NCBI GenBank assembly: GCA_910577355.1
Contig: CAJTMY010000020.1
Span: forward strand, 1 to 46,013
Length of the DNA stretch: 46,013 nt
Source of the DNA: an uncultured Muribaculaceae bacterium
GTDB lineage: Bacteria > Bacteroidota > Bacteroidia > Bacteroidales > Muribaculaceae
Direction: 5' to 3'
Positions within the stretch are counted from its first letter, which is position 1, and every line of letters starts with the position of its first letter. The translations under genes were made by a program, and so were the position numbers. The notes below the pieces were generated by a model. It was not told where the DNA came from. It ran no database searches and saw nothing but the letters and a program-made list of their open reading frames with translations. This document shows positions 15,523 through 24,600 of this stretch, in pieces.

Positions 15523-18500
15523 TTAGAAGGAGAGCTGAACGCCGAATGTGTATGTACGGCTGCGGGGATACAGGTTGTAGTCGATATTCGGGGTGAGGCC
15601 CTGGCCGATGTTGACCTCGGGGTCATAACCGCTGTAACCGGTAATGGTAAAAAGATTGTAGCCGGTGGCATATACACGGCACTTGGTCATGCCGAGCATC
15701 TTCAGCACATTCTTGGGCAGTGTGTAGCCCACGGTGAGTGTCTGGAGGCGCAGGAATGAGCCATCTTCCACACCATATGTCGAGATGTACGACTTGGAGA
15801 TGTTGGAGGGATTCCATGTGGTTGCGTTCTTGTTGAACTCGGCCCACTGGTCGGGTTTGCGGTACAGGTCGTTGCCCATGTCATCCCAACGGCGGTACAT
15901 GCCGGTGAATTCCTCTGAAAGGTTACGGTATGCGTTGGTGTTGGAGGGAACCATGGCGAGATTGATCTTGTTGAGGTTGATCACGTCGAAGTCGGCCATG
16001 AAGTTGAAGAAGGCGTTGAGGTCGAAGCCTTTCCATGTGGCATTGATACCGAAGCCGCCGGAGATCTTTGGCGATGTCTCACCGATTATCTGACGGTCGT
16101 CGGCGGTGAGGATGTAGCGGTTGGGGTCGTTGGGGTCGTCGGTGAGTTTCTTGAATTTGGGCGAGCCGGGCTGCAGGTTGCCTGCGAGGAGCGACGAGTC
16201 GACGATGCCGGGCTTGAGTGTGTATGTGTTGGCGACTTCGTCGTAGTTGAAATCTTCAACGCGGTAAAAGCCGTCATTTACGTAGCCGAGGATAGTGCCC
16301 ATGGTTGCACCTACGCGATACCAGTAAACGTCGCTGTTTACGTCCACTTTGCCTGCCTCGGCGTAGAATGCCTCTTCGTTACCGGCGAGTTTGTCGATCT
16401 TGCCGTTGTTGAAGCCTATGTTGAAGTTTGCTCCGAGTGTCCAATCTCTGTTCTCTACGATGAAGGCGTTGACATTGAGTTCGATACCTTTGTTTGAGGT
16501 CTGTCCGATGTTGGTGAGCATGGTGGTAAAGCCGGTGTCGCCGGGGATCTGAGTGGCGAGCAGGAGATCCTTGGTGGTGTTCCAGTAGAAATCGAGCGAG
16601 CCGTTGAGGCGTTCGTTGAAGAAGCCGTAGTCGATACCTAGGTTGCGTGTGATGGTTGTCTCCCACTTCACCTTGGGGTTGACGGGATATTTTAGGTTGA
16701 AGTCGTAATAGTAGTTCTGCTGTTCGCCCCAGCCGGCCGATTTTGCTACATCGCCGAGCTTATACATCTTAAGGAACAGGTCGGAGTCGATGCGGTCGTT
16801 GCCCGAGTGTCCGTATGAGAGTCGCAGTTTGAGGTTTGACAGCCAGCTTACGTCCTTGAGGAAAGCCTCGTTGGAGGCACGCCATGCGAGGGCGACAGCG
16901 GGGAAGTAGCCCCAACGGTTGCCGCGCGAGAACTTTGAGGAGCCGTCGGCACGGAGTGTTACTGTGGCGAGGTAACGGTCGGCGTAGCTATAGTTGGCGC
17001 GGCCGAATATCGAGAATATGCGTACGGGCGAGGGAGTCTCGGACGTGTTGCTGAGCGGAGTACCGAGCGCGAAGTTGTCGAAAGCCTTCTCGGCATCGAT
17101 ATTGTCGGGGAAGTGGCCGATATACACGCGGGTGTTGTGAGTGCCCTGGTGCTTCATTTCCTGACCCACCATAAGCTGGAACGAATGATCGTCGTTGACG
17201 TCGAAGTTGTAGTTGAGGGTATTGGTGAGCTGCCATTTTGTGCGGTGGTCTTCTTTCTCGGTGAGATTCGGGCCGTAGGTCTTGGATGCGCTGTTGGAGT
17301 TGGCGGCGTTGAACTGACGGTCGTCCTGATAGAATTTCTCCCAAGTGAATTCGTTGCGCAGTGTCATGCCCTTTATGATTGTCCAGTTGAGCGCGCCTCC
17401 GGTGTTGAGCAGCCACGAGTAGCGGTTGCGATAGAAGCGGCGGTTGTTCTCAAGAGGGTCATAGTGGTAGTAGTCTTCGAGAGTGTCGGGATCGATAAGG
17501 CCCGGGGTGTCGGGGATGGTGGTGAAGTCCTGAAGGCCGTTGGTGGGCTGTTCCTGCAGTGATGTGAGCAGGCCTACACCTTCGGTGCCGCGTCCGCTGA
17601 GGGTCTTGTTCATATAGCGGTTGCGGAATTCCACCGAGAGGAACGAGAACAGGTTGAGGTTGAGGTTGAGGTTGAGGTTGTTCTGCACGAGGCCGTTGTC
17701 GGGCATTACCGATGGCTGATCCTGATGCATGAAGCTGAGTTTGTATTTCACCTTGTCGTTGCCGCCGGTGATAGAGCCGTCGACGCTCCATGATACCGGG
17801 TGGGTGCCGAATATGATGTCCTGCCAGTCGTTGCCTTCATAACCTTGATATATATAACGCTCGTACGATTGGCCGAATTTATTGGCGAATCCGTTGCGTG
17901 CGCTTGATCCTTTCGGAGCCACGCGCTCGTAGTTGGCCCAGATGAAGTCGTAGGGCTTCATCACGTCGATTTTGTTGGAGAGTTCCTTGGTCTGCACATA
18001 TGCGTTCACATTCACCATCGCGCGGCCTTCGTTGGGGCGCTTGGTGGTGACGAGCACGACGCCGTTGGCGCCGCGGGCACCGTAGATGGCGGTTGATGCG
18101 GCATCCTTCAGTACCTGGATGTTGTCGACATCGGTGGCCGGCACGTCGTTGAGTGAGCCTTCAAAGCCGTCGATAAGCACGAGCGGTTCGTTGCTCTGTG
18201 TGATAGAGCCGCCGCCACGTACACGTACGGTAACTTCGGCATCGGGCGAGCCGTCGGGAGTGGTTACCTGCACGCCCGGCATACGGCCTATGATGGCTTC
18301 GCCTACGTTGGCCACAGGCACGCGCTCGATGGCTGATGCCTCGATTGACGAGAGCGAGCCGGTGAGGTTGCCTCGTTTCTGAGTGCCGTAACCGATCACA
18401 ACCATCTCTTCGAGCATGGTGCTGTTGGCCTCCATAAAGATCTCGATGCCTGAAGTACGGCCGTCGAGTTTCACTTCCTTATCTTCGTATCCTACAAATG

Positions 18501-18723
18501 ATACCTTTAGGGTTGCTTTGGCGGCATCTACGCCTTGCAGGGTGAAGTTGCCGTCAAAGTCGGTGACTACGGCAATCTGCGTGCCCACCACATACACTGA
18601 TGCACCTGGCAGCGGGCCCTCGGCGTCGAGCACGACGCCTGTGACGGTGGCGGTCTGCGCCGTTGCCGCCACAGCGGCAACGAGCATGCAGATCACCATG
18701 AATATTTTATTGATTGGTTTCAT
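15523..18723 (-). CDS. SusC/RagA family TonB-dependent outer-membrane transporter
   Basis: A 1066-residue TonB-dependent transporter importing oligosaccharides across the outer membrane. The order is: signal peptide (about 1-22), carboxypeptidase-regulatory-like domain (VTGVVLDAEGPLPGASVYV to about 100), plug domain with GYGTQKRGNLTGS near residue 112 and the LKDAASTAIYGARGANGVVLVTT motif near 207, then a beta-barrel ending in the aromatic C-terminus FGVQLSF. A hexanucleotide tandem repeat encodes alternating Asn-Leu in a barrel segment. It is third in the operon, after two lipoprotein genes. Confidence 0.96.
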   Translation of the reverse strand: MKPINKIFMVICMLVAAVAATAQTATVTGVVLDAEGPLPGASVYVVGTQIAVVTDFDGNFTLQGVDAAKATLKVSFVGYEDKEVKLDGRTSGIEIFMEANSTMLEEMVVIGYGTQKRGNLTGSLSSIEASAIERVPVANVGEAIIGRMPGVQVTTPDGSPDAEVTVRVRGGGSITQSNEPLVLIDGFEGSLNDVPATDVDNIQVLKDAASTAIYGARGANGVVLVTTKRPNEGRAMVNVNAYVQTKELSNKIDVMKPYDFIWANYERVAPKGSSARNGFANKFGQSYERYIYQGYEGNDWQDIIFGTHPVSWSVDGSITGGNDKVKYKLSFMHQDQPSVMPDNGLVQNNLNLNLNLNLFSFLSVEFRNRYMNKTLSGRGTEGVGLLTSLQEQPTNGLQDFTTIPDTPGLIDPDTLEDYYHYDPLENNRRFYRNRYSWLLNTGGALNWTIIKGMTLRNEFTWEKFYQDDRQFNAANSNSASKTYGPNLTEKEDHRTKWQLTNTLNYNFDVNDDHSFQLMVGQEMKHQGTHNTRVYIGHFPDNIDAEKAFDNFALGTPLSNTSETPSPVRIFSIFGRANYSYADRYLATVTLRADGSSKFSRGNRWGYFPAVALAWRASNEAFLKDVSWLSNLKLRLSYGHSGNDRIDSDLFLKMYKLGDVAKSAGWGEQQNYYYDFNLKYPVNPKVKWETTITRNLGIDYGFFNERLNGSLDFYWNTTKDLLLATQIPGDTGFTTMLTNIGQTSNKGIELNVNAFIVENRDWTLGANFNIGFNNGKIDKLAGNEEAFYAEAGKVDVNSDVYWYRVGATMGTILGYVNDGFYRVEDFNYDEVANTYTLKPGIVDSSLLAGNLQPGSPKFKKLTDDPNDPNRYILTADDRQIIGETSPKISGGFGINATWKGFDLNAFFNFMADFDVINLNKINLAMVPSNTNAYRNLSEEFTGMYRRWDDMGNDLYRKPDQWAEFNKNATTWNPSNISKSYISTYGVEDGSFLRLQTLTVGYTLPKNVLKMLGMTKCRVYATGYNLFTITGYSGYDPEVNIGQGLTPNIDYNLYPRSRTYTFGVQLSF
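17651..17680 (-). repeat. Hexanucleotide tandem repeat (AGGTTG)x5 inside susC
   Basis: Five perfect in-frame copies of AGGTTG on the plus strand, read as (CAACCT)5 in the gene, encode alternating Asn-Leu. Changes in copy number would add or remove two residues without breaking the frame. Confidence 0.9.
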
Positions 18724-18734
18724 GGATTTTTGGT

Positions 18735-20450
18735 TTAGAGGTTGAACTGGCTGAGAATGTCATTGTAGGTCTTGTCGGATTCGGCGGGAGCGTCGACACC
18801 CCATGCTTTCATTTCGAAGCCCTTGGTGCGGGTATTGCCCGAGGCGTCGATCGAAGTGGTCTTGCCGAATTTGAACCATGTGCCTGTTCCGGTCTTGGCT
18901 CCTGTGACTACGTTGTTGCGGACTGTTACAGCAGTGCTTGCGGCCTTTGCTCCGTCGATATCGAAGTATACGCAGTCGGCGCCGCGGGTATCGATGAATG
19001 TGCAGCCTTCGACGAGTACTGAGATGTCGCCGGTAATGTTGCTCAGACCCGACATTATCGCGTTGCGCGTGCCGAAATTGCGGCCGTGGAAGAGGGTGTT
19101 GGTGAACTTCCAGTTGTATATCGGAGCTATGCGGCGGGTGGTGTTGTTCCACAGGCAGGTCGATGTGGTGAGCTGAGTGAGGCGGCAGTTGTCCATTATC
19201 ACATTGTCGACGATCTGTTCGTTGTCGGCTGCAGCGGTATTGGCCCATATGGAACCGCTCCAGTTGTTTATGGCACAGTTTACGAATGCGATCGTGCCTA
19301 CATGGAATTTCTGGTTGCGCAGGTTGAAGATTCTGTCCTTGGTGGGTTTTATGGTGAGATTCTCGAATCGGATTTCACTTATGTTGCCTTCCATGGTGAT
19401 GTTCACCATCTGGAGTGTGGCGAGTTGCTGTCCGTAGCCGGGTTTCTGTCCCATGAATATAAACGGTTTGGTGCAGCCTTCGAGTATCTTGTCGGCGATT
19501 GTGTACGATGCGCCGGCCTTTAGGAATATCTTTATTTCATCAACAGAAGGATCAGCCATCTGTTCGGTGAATATCTTTCCGAGATTGGTGCCCGGCTCGA
19601 CGTAAGTGTAACCGGCGGGAACGTCGACCTTGACAGAGGGGAATATGTCGTTCTCGCGCCAGTTGAGCTGACCGATATATACATCGTAGTCTACGATGAC
19701 GGGCTCGTCGGTATTGTTGAGGTTGAAAGACACCTCAGTGAGTTCGTTGGGCTTCACGATGAAGCTGTCGGCAAACGGCTTGGTGTTGACCACGTTGCTG
19801 TCGGCATCGAGATATTCGATGGTTACGTTCACACCGTCGGTCTCGCAGCCGATGAAATACATGTCTTCGGTATATCCTACACCGCCACCGGCTGTTTCCT
19901 TATAACGGTCGATACGGATGGGGTCGCCGGTCACGGGCCCTGCCTGACCTACATGATAGGCGACTACGGGAGTTGTGATGATAGCGTGTACTATCGAGTA
20001 GCTCTTGTCGGCCTTGGTGTCGAGCGCACGCAGACGCAACATGCCTGTACGTGTTTTCAGTGCGAGTGACATGGAGGTGCCGGCGGTGTAATCGACAGGA
20101 TCGGATATCGCAAAAGTTTTCTTGGCTTCGATATCCTGTTCGATTATCTGGTCGTTGAGATTGGTAGGAGGTGTTAGATAATCGGCTTGATTCGTAGCGA
20201 GCACCTTGTAGTTTCCGTCGGGAAGAGAGAAACGGAATGAAGTGGAGTAATTGGCATAGTAATCGCCGTTGTCATTATATACGAACAGGGGCAGATTGCT
20301 TGTGCCGTAATATATATTCCATGGCTCGCCATCGAGGGTCATGGACAGTTCACGGGTGATTGAGGAGGGATACACCTCTTCTTCCTTGCACGAGGCAAGA
20401 GAGGCCAGAGCGGCGACCGCCACAAGGCTCAGTTTGAAAAATGTCTTCAT
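18735..20450 (-). CDS. Surface lipoprotein with DUF4957-type beta-helix domain
   Basis: A 571-residue lipoprotein; the signal ends in LASC with Cys21, followed by K-E-E-E, which fits the K-(D/E)2 lipoprotein export signal known in Bacteroidota. Residues about 30-250 look like beta-sandwich modules, including a run resembling fimbrillin-type domains. From about residue 290, short repeated strands (IRFENLTIKPTKDRIF, IAFVNCAINN, NVIMDNCRLTQL, ISVLVEGCTFIDTRG, VTVRNNVVTG) describe a pectate-lyase-like beta-helix as in DUF4957/DUF5123 proteins. No catalytic site is recognisable. It precedes susC by 11 bases and shares its general build with the lipoprotein after susD. Confidence 0.72.
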   Translation of the reverse strand: MKTFFKLSLVAVAALASLASCKEEEVYPSSITRELSMTLDGEPWNIYYGTSNLPLFVYNDNGDYYANYSTSFRFSLPDGNYKVLATNQADYLTPPTNLNDQIIEQDIEAKKTFAISDPVDYTAGTSMSLALKTRTGMLRLRALDTKADKSYSIVHAIITTPVVAYHVGQAGPVTGDPIRIDRYKETAGGGVGYTEDMYFIGCETDGVNVTIEYLDADSNVVNTKPFADSFIVKPNELTEVSFNLNNTDEPVIVDYDVYIGQLNWRENDIFPSVKVDVPAGYTYVEPGTNLGKIFTEQMADPSVDEIKIFLKAGASYTIADKILEGCTKPFIFMGQKPGYGQQLATLQMVNITMEGNISEIRFENLTIKPTKDRIFNLRNQKFHVGTIAFVNCAINNWSGSIWANTAAADNEQIVDNVIMDNCRLTQLTTSTCLWNNTTRRIAPIYNWKFTNTLFHGRNFGTRNAIMSGLSNITGDISVLVEGCTFIDTRGADCVYFDIDGAKAASTAVTVRNNVVTGAKTGTGTWFKFGKTTSIDASGNTRTKGFEMKAWGVDAPAESDKTYNDILSQFNL

Positions 20451-20459
20451 GGCAGCTTA

Positions 20460-21344
20460 TTATAAAGAGGTTTTGGTAACGGTAATGACAGGCTTGCGTG
20501 TGGAACGCGACATTGTGCTCCACGGAGTCTGCACGAAATCGGCGCTGAGGACGGGAACCGACATCGTGTATAGATTGTTGGCGGCATAGCGCACGCCGGT
20601 CTCAAGAGAGCCGGCCGATGTATTGACCTGTTGTCCGCCCTTGCTGTATACGATGTCGAGCAAGGACTCTTCGCCTATGCTTGAGGTCTCGAATGTGTGG
20701 AACGAGGCTTTGTAACCTTTCGAGGCGTCGGTCTCGGCTGTGATTGTACGGGCTTCGGCAACACCGCCGTTTACTTTATAAGATGTGGCGGCATTGGTAA
20801 AAGAAAGTATTAGTCTGTCGAAATTGCTTTGCGATGAAAGCTCTTCGGGCGTTTCCGCAGGGACAAAATCGACGCGCGAGACAACACGCTGCAGTGGCAG
20901 TGAGACGGTCGACACTGATTTGTCGGAAGCGAATTTCACAGGAGAAGACATCCATACGGCCTTGTCTGTGAAAGGATCAATATTGAGTGTGACGGTCTCG
21001 AAGGTTTCCTTGTCGGTTACCGTGCCGGCGTTGGCTACGGCAAAGGCCTGGAACTGTTCGCCGAGGGGCAGAGAGAGGCTTATCCGTTGGTCGTCGACAC
21101 TTACTTCCTTTTCGGTGTGCAGTGTCGAGGTCTTCCTCTCTATTTTGTAGATGTAGATTGTGTACTTGTCGATACCGGCCGCCTCAAATTCGGTTGCAGC
21201 GGCACGCGAGAGCGACATTTCAACCGTATGCATGCCGTCGGGAGCATCGGGATCAGGCTGCCGGACCGGCTCGTCGCCGGCCTGTGTGCAGGATGCAAAA
21301 CCGATGAGGCTAAGCAACAGGATGTTAGAAAGCTTTTTGCACAT
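20460..21344 (-). CDS. Lipoprotein, possibly FimB/Mfa2-like
   Basis: First gene of the PUL operon. The 294-residue lipoprotein has its signal ending in GFASC (Cys19). The beta-rich body shows a pattern often seen in FimB/Mfa2-type fimbrial anchor proteins: an early IDKYTIYIYKI strand, a LPLGEQFQAFAVANAG segment near residue 90, a PLQRVVSRVDFV segment near residue 150, and a C-terminal RYAANNLYTMSVPVL strand. I do not assign it firmly. In this operon it may be a surface glycan-binding or scaffold protein rather than a fimbrial subunit. It lies 9 bases before the beta-helix lipoprotein gene. Confidence 0.6.
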   Translation of the reverse strand: MCKKLSNILLLSLIGFASCTQAGDEPVRQPDPDAPDGMHTVEMSLSRAAATEFEAAGIDKYTIYIYKIERKTSTLHTEKEVSVDDQRISLSLPLGEQFQAFAVANAGTVTDKETFETVTLNIDPFTDKAVWMSSPVKFASDKSVSTVSLPLQRVVSRVDFVPAETPEELSSQSNFDRLILSFTNAATSYKVNGGVAEARTITAETDASKGYKASFHTFETSSIGEESLLDIVYSKGGQQVNTSAGSLETGVRYAANNLYTMSVPVLSADFVQTPWSTMSRSTRKPVITVTKTSL

Positions 21345-21394
21345 TTTTGGTTATAGATTTAGGTTTATAATTATTCGATGTTATTGATTTACAA

Positions 21395-21407
21395 TGCAAA
21401 TTTTGCA
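21395..21407. promoter_or_regulatory. Palindrome in the divergent regulator/PUL gap
   Basis: TGCAAA-T-TTTGCA is a perfect 13-base palindrome. It sits about 50 bases upstream of the first PUL lipoprotein start. A further TGCAAA half-site occurs near 21450. It may be an operator or part of the PUL promoter. A clear TAnnTTTG box for the minus-strand operon was not found in this 281-base gap. Confidence 0.35.
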
Positions 21408-21559
21408 AGAATACCACGTTTCATAGGAGCAAAAATTATCGGATAATGGTGCAAAATAATCAGTCCAAGCATTTCTGAATCTCTTTCACCCATTGAGTGA
21501 GTCATGGTAAAGGCTTAACGAAAAGTTTTAATATTTATTTCAAATAAAAGTGTTAATTT

Positions 21560-21591
21560 TTTGGCTGAGATAGAAAAAATGGTTAACTTTG
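21560..21591 (+). promoter_or_regulatory. Promoter of the HTCS regulator gene
   Basis: TTTG at 21560-21563, a 20-base spacer, then TAACTTTG at 21584-21591. Both boxes and the spacing match the Bacteroidota sigma-ABfr consensus. Transcription would start near 21598, about 28 bases before the ATG. Confidence 0.75.
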
Positions 21592-21625
21592 GTACGAAAA
21601 ATCCTTAAATACTGACCGAAGAATC

Positions 21626-24600
21626 ATGAGATCACATCCTATGAGGCTACGAACTTCAATATTTCTTGTACTGTCATTATTAATATCTGTGGTGTCAATG
21701 GCCAATCCCGGGCATACTGCCCGCACCTTTAATGTGCGTGACGGTCTGCCCTCAAACAGCATATCATCCATCACTCAGGATGACAACGGACTGATATGGA
21801 TAGGTACCTGGAACGGTCTGTCGTTTTACGACGGCTATCGTTTTTTCACATTCCGAAGCAGTCCGCAGAACGGTGAGCTGAGCACCAACCGTATGCTCAG
21901 GCTCATGCCGGATTCGCTCGGGAATATATGGTTTATAACATATGACCATAAGATAAACATGCTCGACAATCCGTTGGGCAAATTCAGGCGGCTGTCGGCC
22001 ATGTCGGATGATGCTGATGGCGTGGATGCATTTGATGCGGCGGAGTTTTTCAGAACTCCCGACTGCATGTTTGCAAGCGACCGTTCCGGCTACAAGTTAT
22101 TGCGGATAGATTATACAGGGGACGATGATAAATATAAGATAAGCATATATGATATATCGGATGTGGTGCCCGGTGCCGGTCGTTTTGTCGATTTGGTTGA
22201 TAACGGGAAAGGGAACCATTGGATATTGACAGATAATGCCGCCATGCTTGTCGACGGGTCTGTTAAAGTTCCGGCCTATATAAAAGGTGTGTCTTCGATT
22301 GGCGATGAAACATATCTCGTGGCCCGTGACGGCGCCCTTTATTTATTTAAGGATGGCAGGTTGCGTGAGCTCGCTGCGTTGAATGATTTCGGCAAGGTGA
22401 ATACAGTGGCGGCTGCCGACGACTCGCATATTGCGGTCGGTACATCCCGGGGGTATGCCGTATATAATGTCAGACAACGAAAGTGGATGCGCTATGATAT
22501 CCCCTCGGGTGTCGATAATATAAATGTTGATTCATCGCACCGGGCATGGATATTTACCGGCGACAAGAGAATCGCTTATGGCGCCGGAGATTTGTCTCCG
22601 GTCTTTCCCGCGATAAGGAATACCGACGACAGATACCATACGGCTTTCGAGTGGCCGTTTTTTATCGAGGACAATTATGGTACAGTGTGGATGTCGCCGG
22701 GTGAGGGTCGCCTCGTATATTTCGACGATACTACCGGCAAGCTTGTGCCGAGTCATATAGTTTCGCCGCTTCTTAAATATACGGCGTTACCAGAAGTTGA
22801 GAAGTTTTTTGTCGATGATAATAATAATCTGTGGGTAATCTCGGCCCATGGTTTGTCGCTTATTAATTTCAACTATCAGAATTTCAGAAATATACCTGTC
22901 GACAATAATCAGGAAACACGATCTTTGCTTGCTTTGGCCGACGGGTCTTTGCTTGCCGGGTCGGCCAAGGGGGTGATTGTAAATTATGATGCGGACGGTA
23001 AGTTGCGCGGCTATCTGAATTACAATCAGATTGACAGGGGCAACGGCAGGATGTCGCTTAGCCTTGTGCCCGTGAAATTCTCCGATAAAGTATATGCTAT
23101 GTTCCGCGATAAAAGCGATAATGTATGGATAGGCACCAAGGGCGACGGCCTATATGTGATACGTCCCGGCGGAGATGTCCAGCACTATATGCGCCAATAT
23201 CCGGATTCTCGGCATGTGGATTGCGATACCATATATGATTTCAGTTACGACAGCCGCGGAAACCTATGGTTCGGCACTTATGGCCAGGGCCTTCAGCTTG
23301 TAAGGCCGCGGGATGACGGATCTTTTCAGTTTGTCAATCTGAGGAATATAAACAAAACGTATCCGCAGGATGACGGATACCGGTATGTGCGTCGCATAAC
23401 CCATAACGACCGTGGCGAAGTGGCCCTGTCATGCAACAACGGAGTGCTGACTTTCAAGGACGATTTCCGCTCGCCGTCCGATATAAAGATCATGCCTACC
23501 GGAGCCATAAATGGCGACGGCAACTCGTTGCGCACATCCAATGTGATGCAGGTACTTGTGGCTAAAAACGGGACAACGCTTGTGACTACGATGGGTGGGG
23601 AGGTACAGAAGCTTGTGGGGCAAAGTCTTACCGACTCTACGCTTCGCTTTGAGCCTTTGGGCGACCCCGACCTTGCTGCATCTCTGTCGCATGGCAATGT
23701 GCTCTCAATGATACAGGACAGCAACGGTAATTATTACTTTGTGCGGGAGAGCGATATAGTGACTTACTTCCCGGAAGACCGCAGCATTGTGATGTTGGGA
23801 CAGAATGTTCTTGGCGGTGAACATGAATTTACAGAGGCGATGCCTGTCGCCGGTTCAGACGGGAGTCTTTATTTCGGGGCGGTAGGTTCGGTGGTGAAGA
23901 TAGATCCTGCCGAAGTTGCCAAGGAACCTTTCGCGCCAAAGATTATTTTTACCGGAATGCAGCTCGAGGGCGATAATCAGGAACAGTTTATACTGAATCC
24001 TGAGAATATTGTGATTCAGCCCGATCACCGTAACTTCGCGCTGTCGTTTGCCGCCCTCGATTATAGCGGTTACGGACGTATCGAGTATGCGTATAGATTC
24101 GAACCTGATGAGGCCTGGACTTATCTCGGCACAAGCAATGTCTTGCAACTTACCAACCTAAAACCGGGTGTGCAGCGTCTTTATATCCGCAGCACCAATG
24201 GCGACGGCACATGGGTGGACAATGAGAAATATGTGGATATAATGGTAAAGCCCAGATTCAGCGAGACGATATGGGCCAGGATATTGTGGATTGCCATAGT
24301 ATTGGTGGTTCTGCTATTCCTGATACATTATTATAATGTGTACCGTCGCAACAGGCTCATGAAACAGATGCATCAGCGTGAGCACGATTTCTATGTGAAT
24401 GCAAGCCATAAGCTCCGTACGCCGCTGTCGCTTATCGGTTCGCCGGTGTACGAGGTGTTGCAGCATGAGAATCTGAGCGAGACAAGTCGCGAGCATCTCG
24501 AGCGTGTGCGTCGCAGTGCCAAGAACATGCTGCATGTGCTCAATACGATGCTCGAGGCCGAGTTCCGGCCGTCGGGACTGTATGACGAGCAGAGTTCGTA

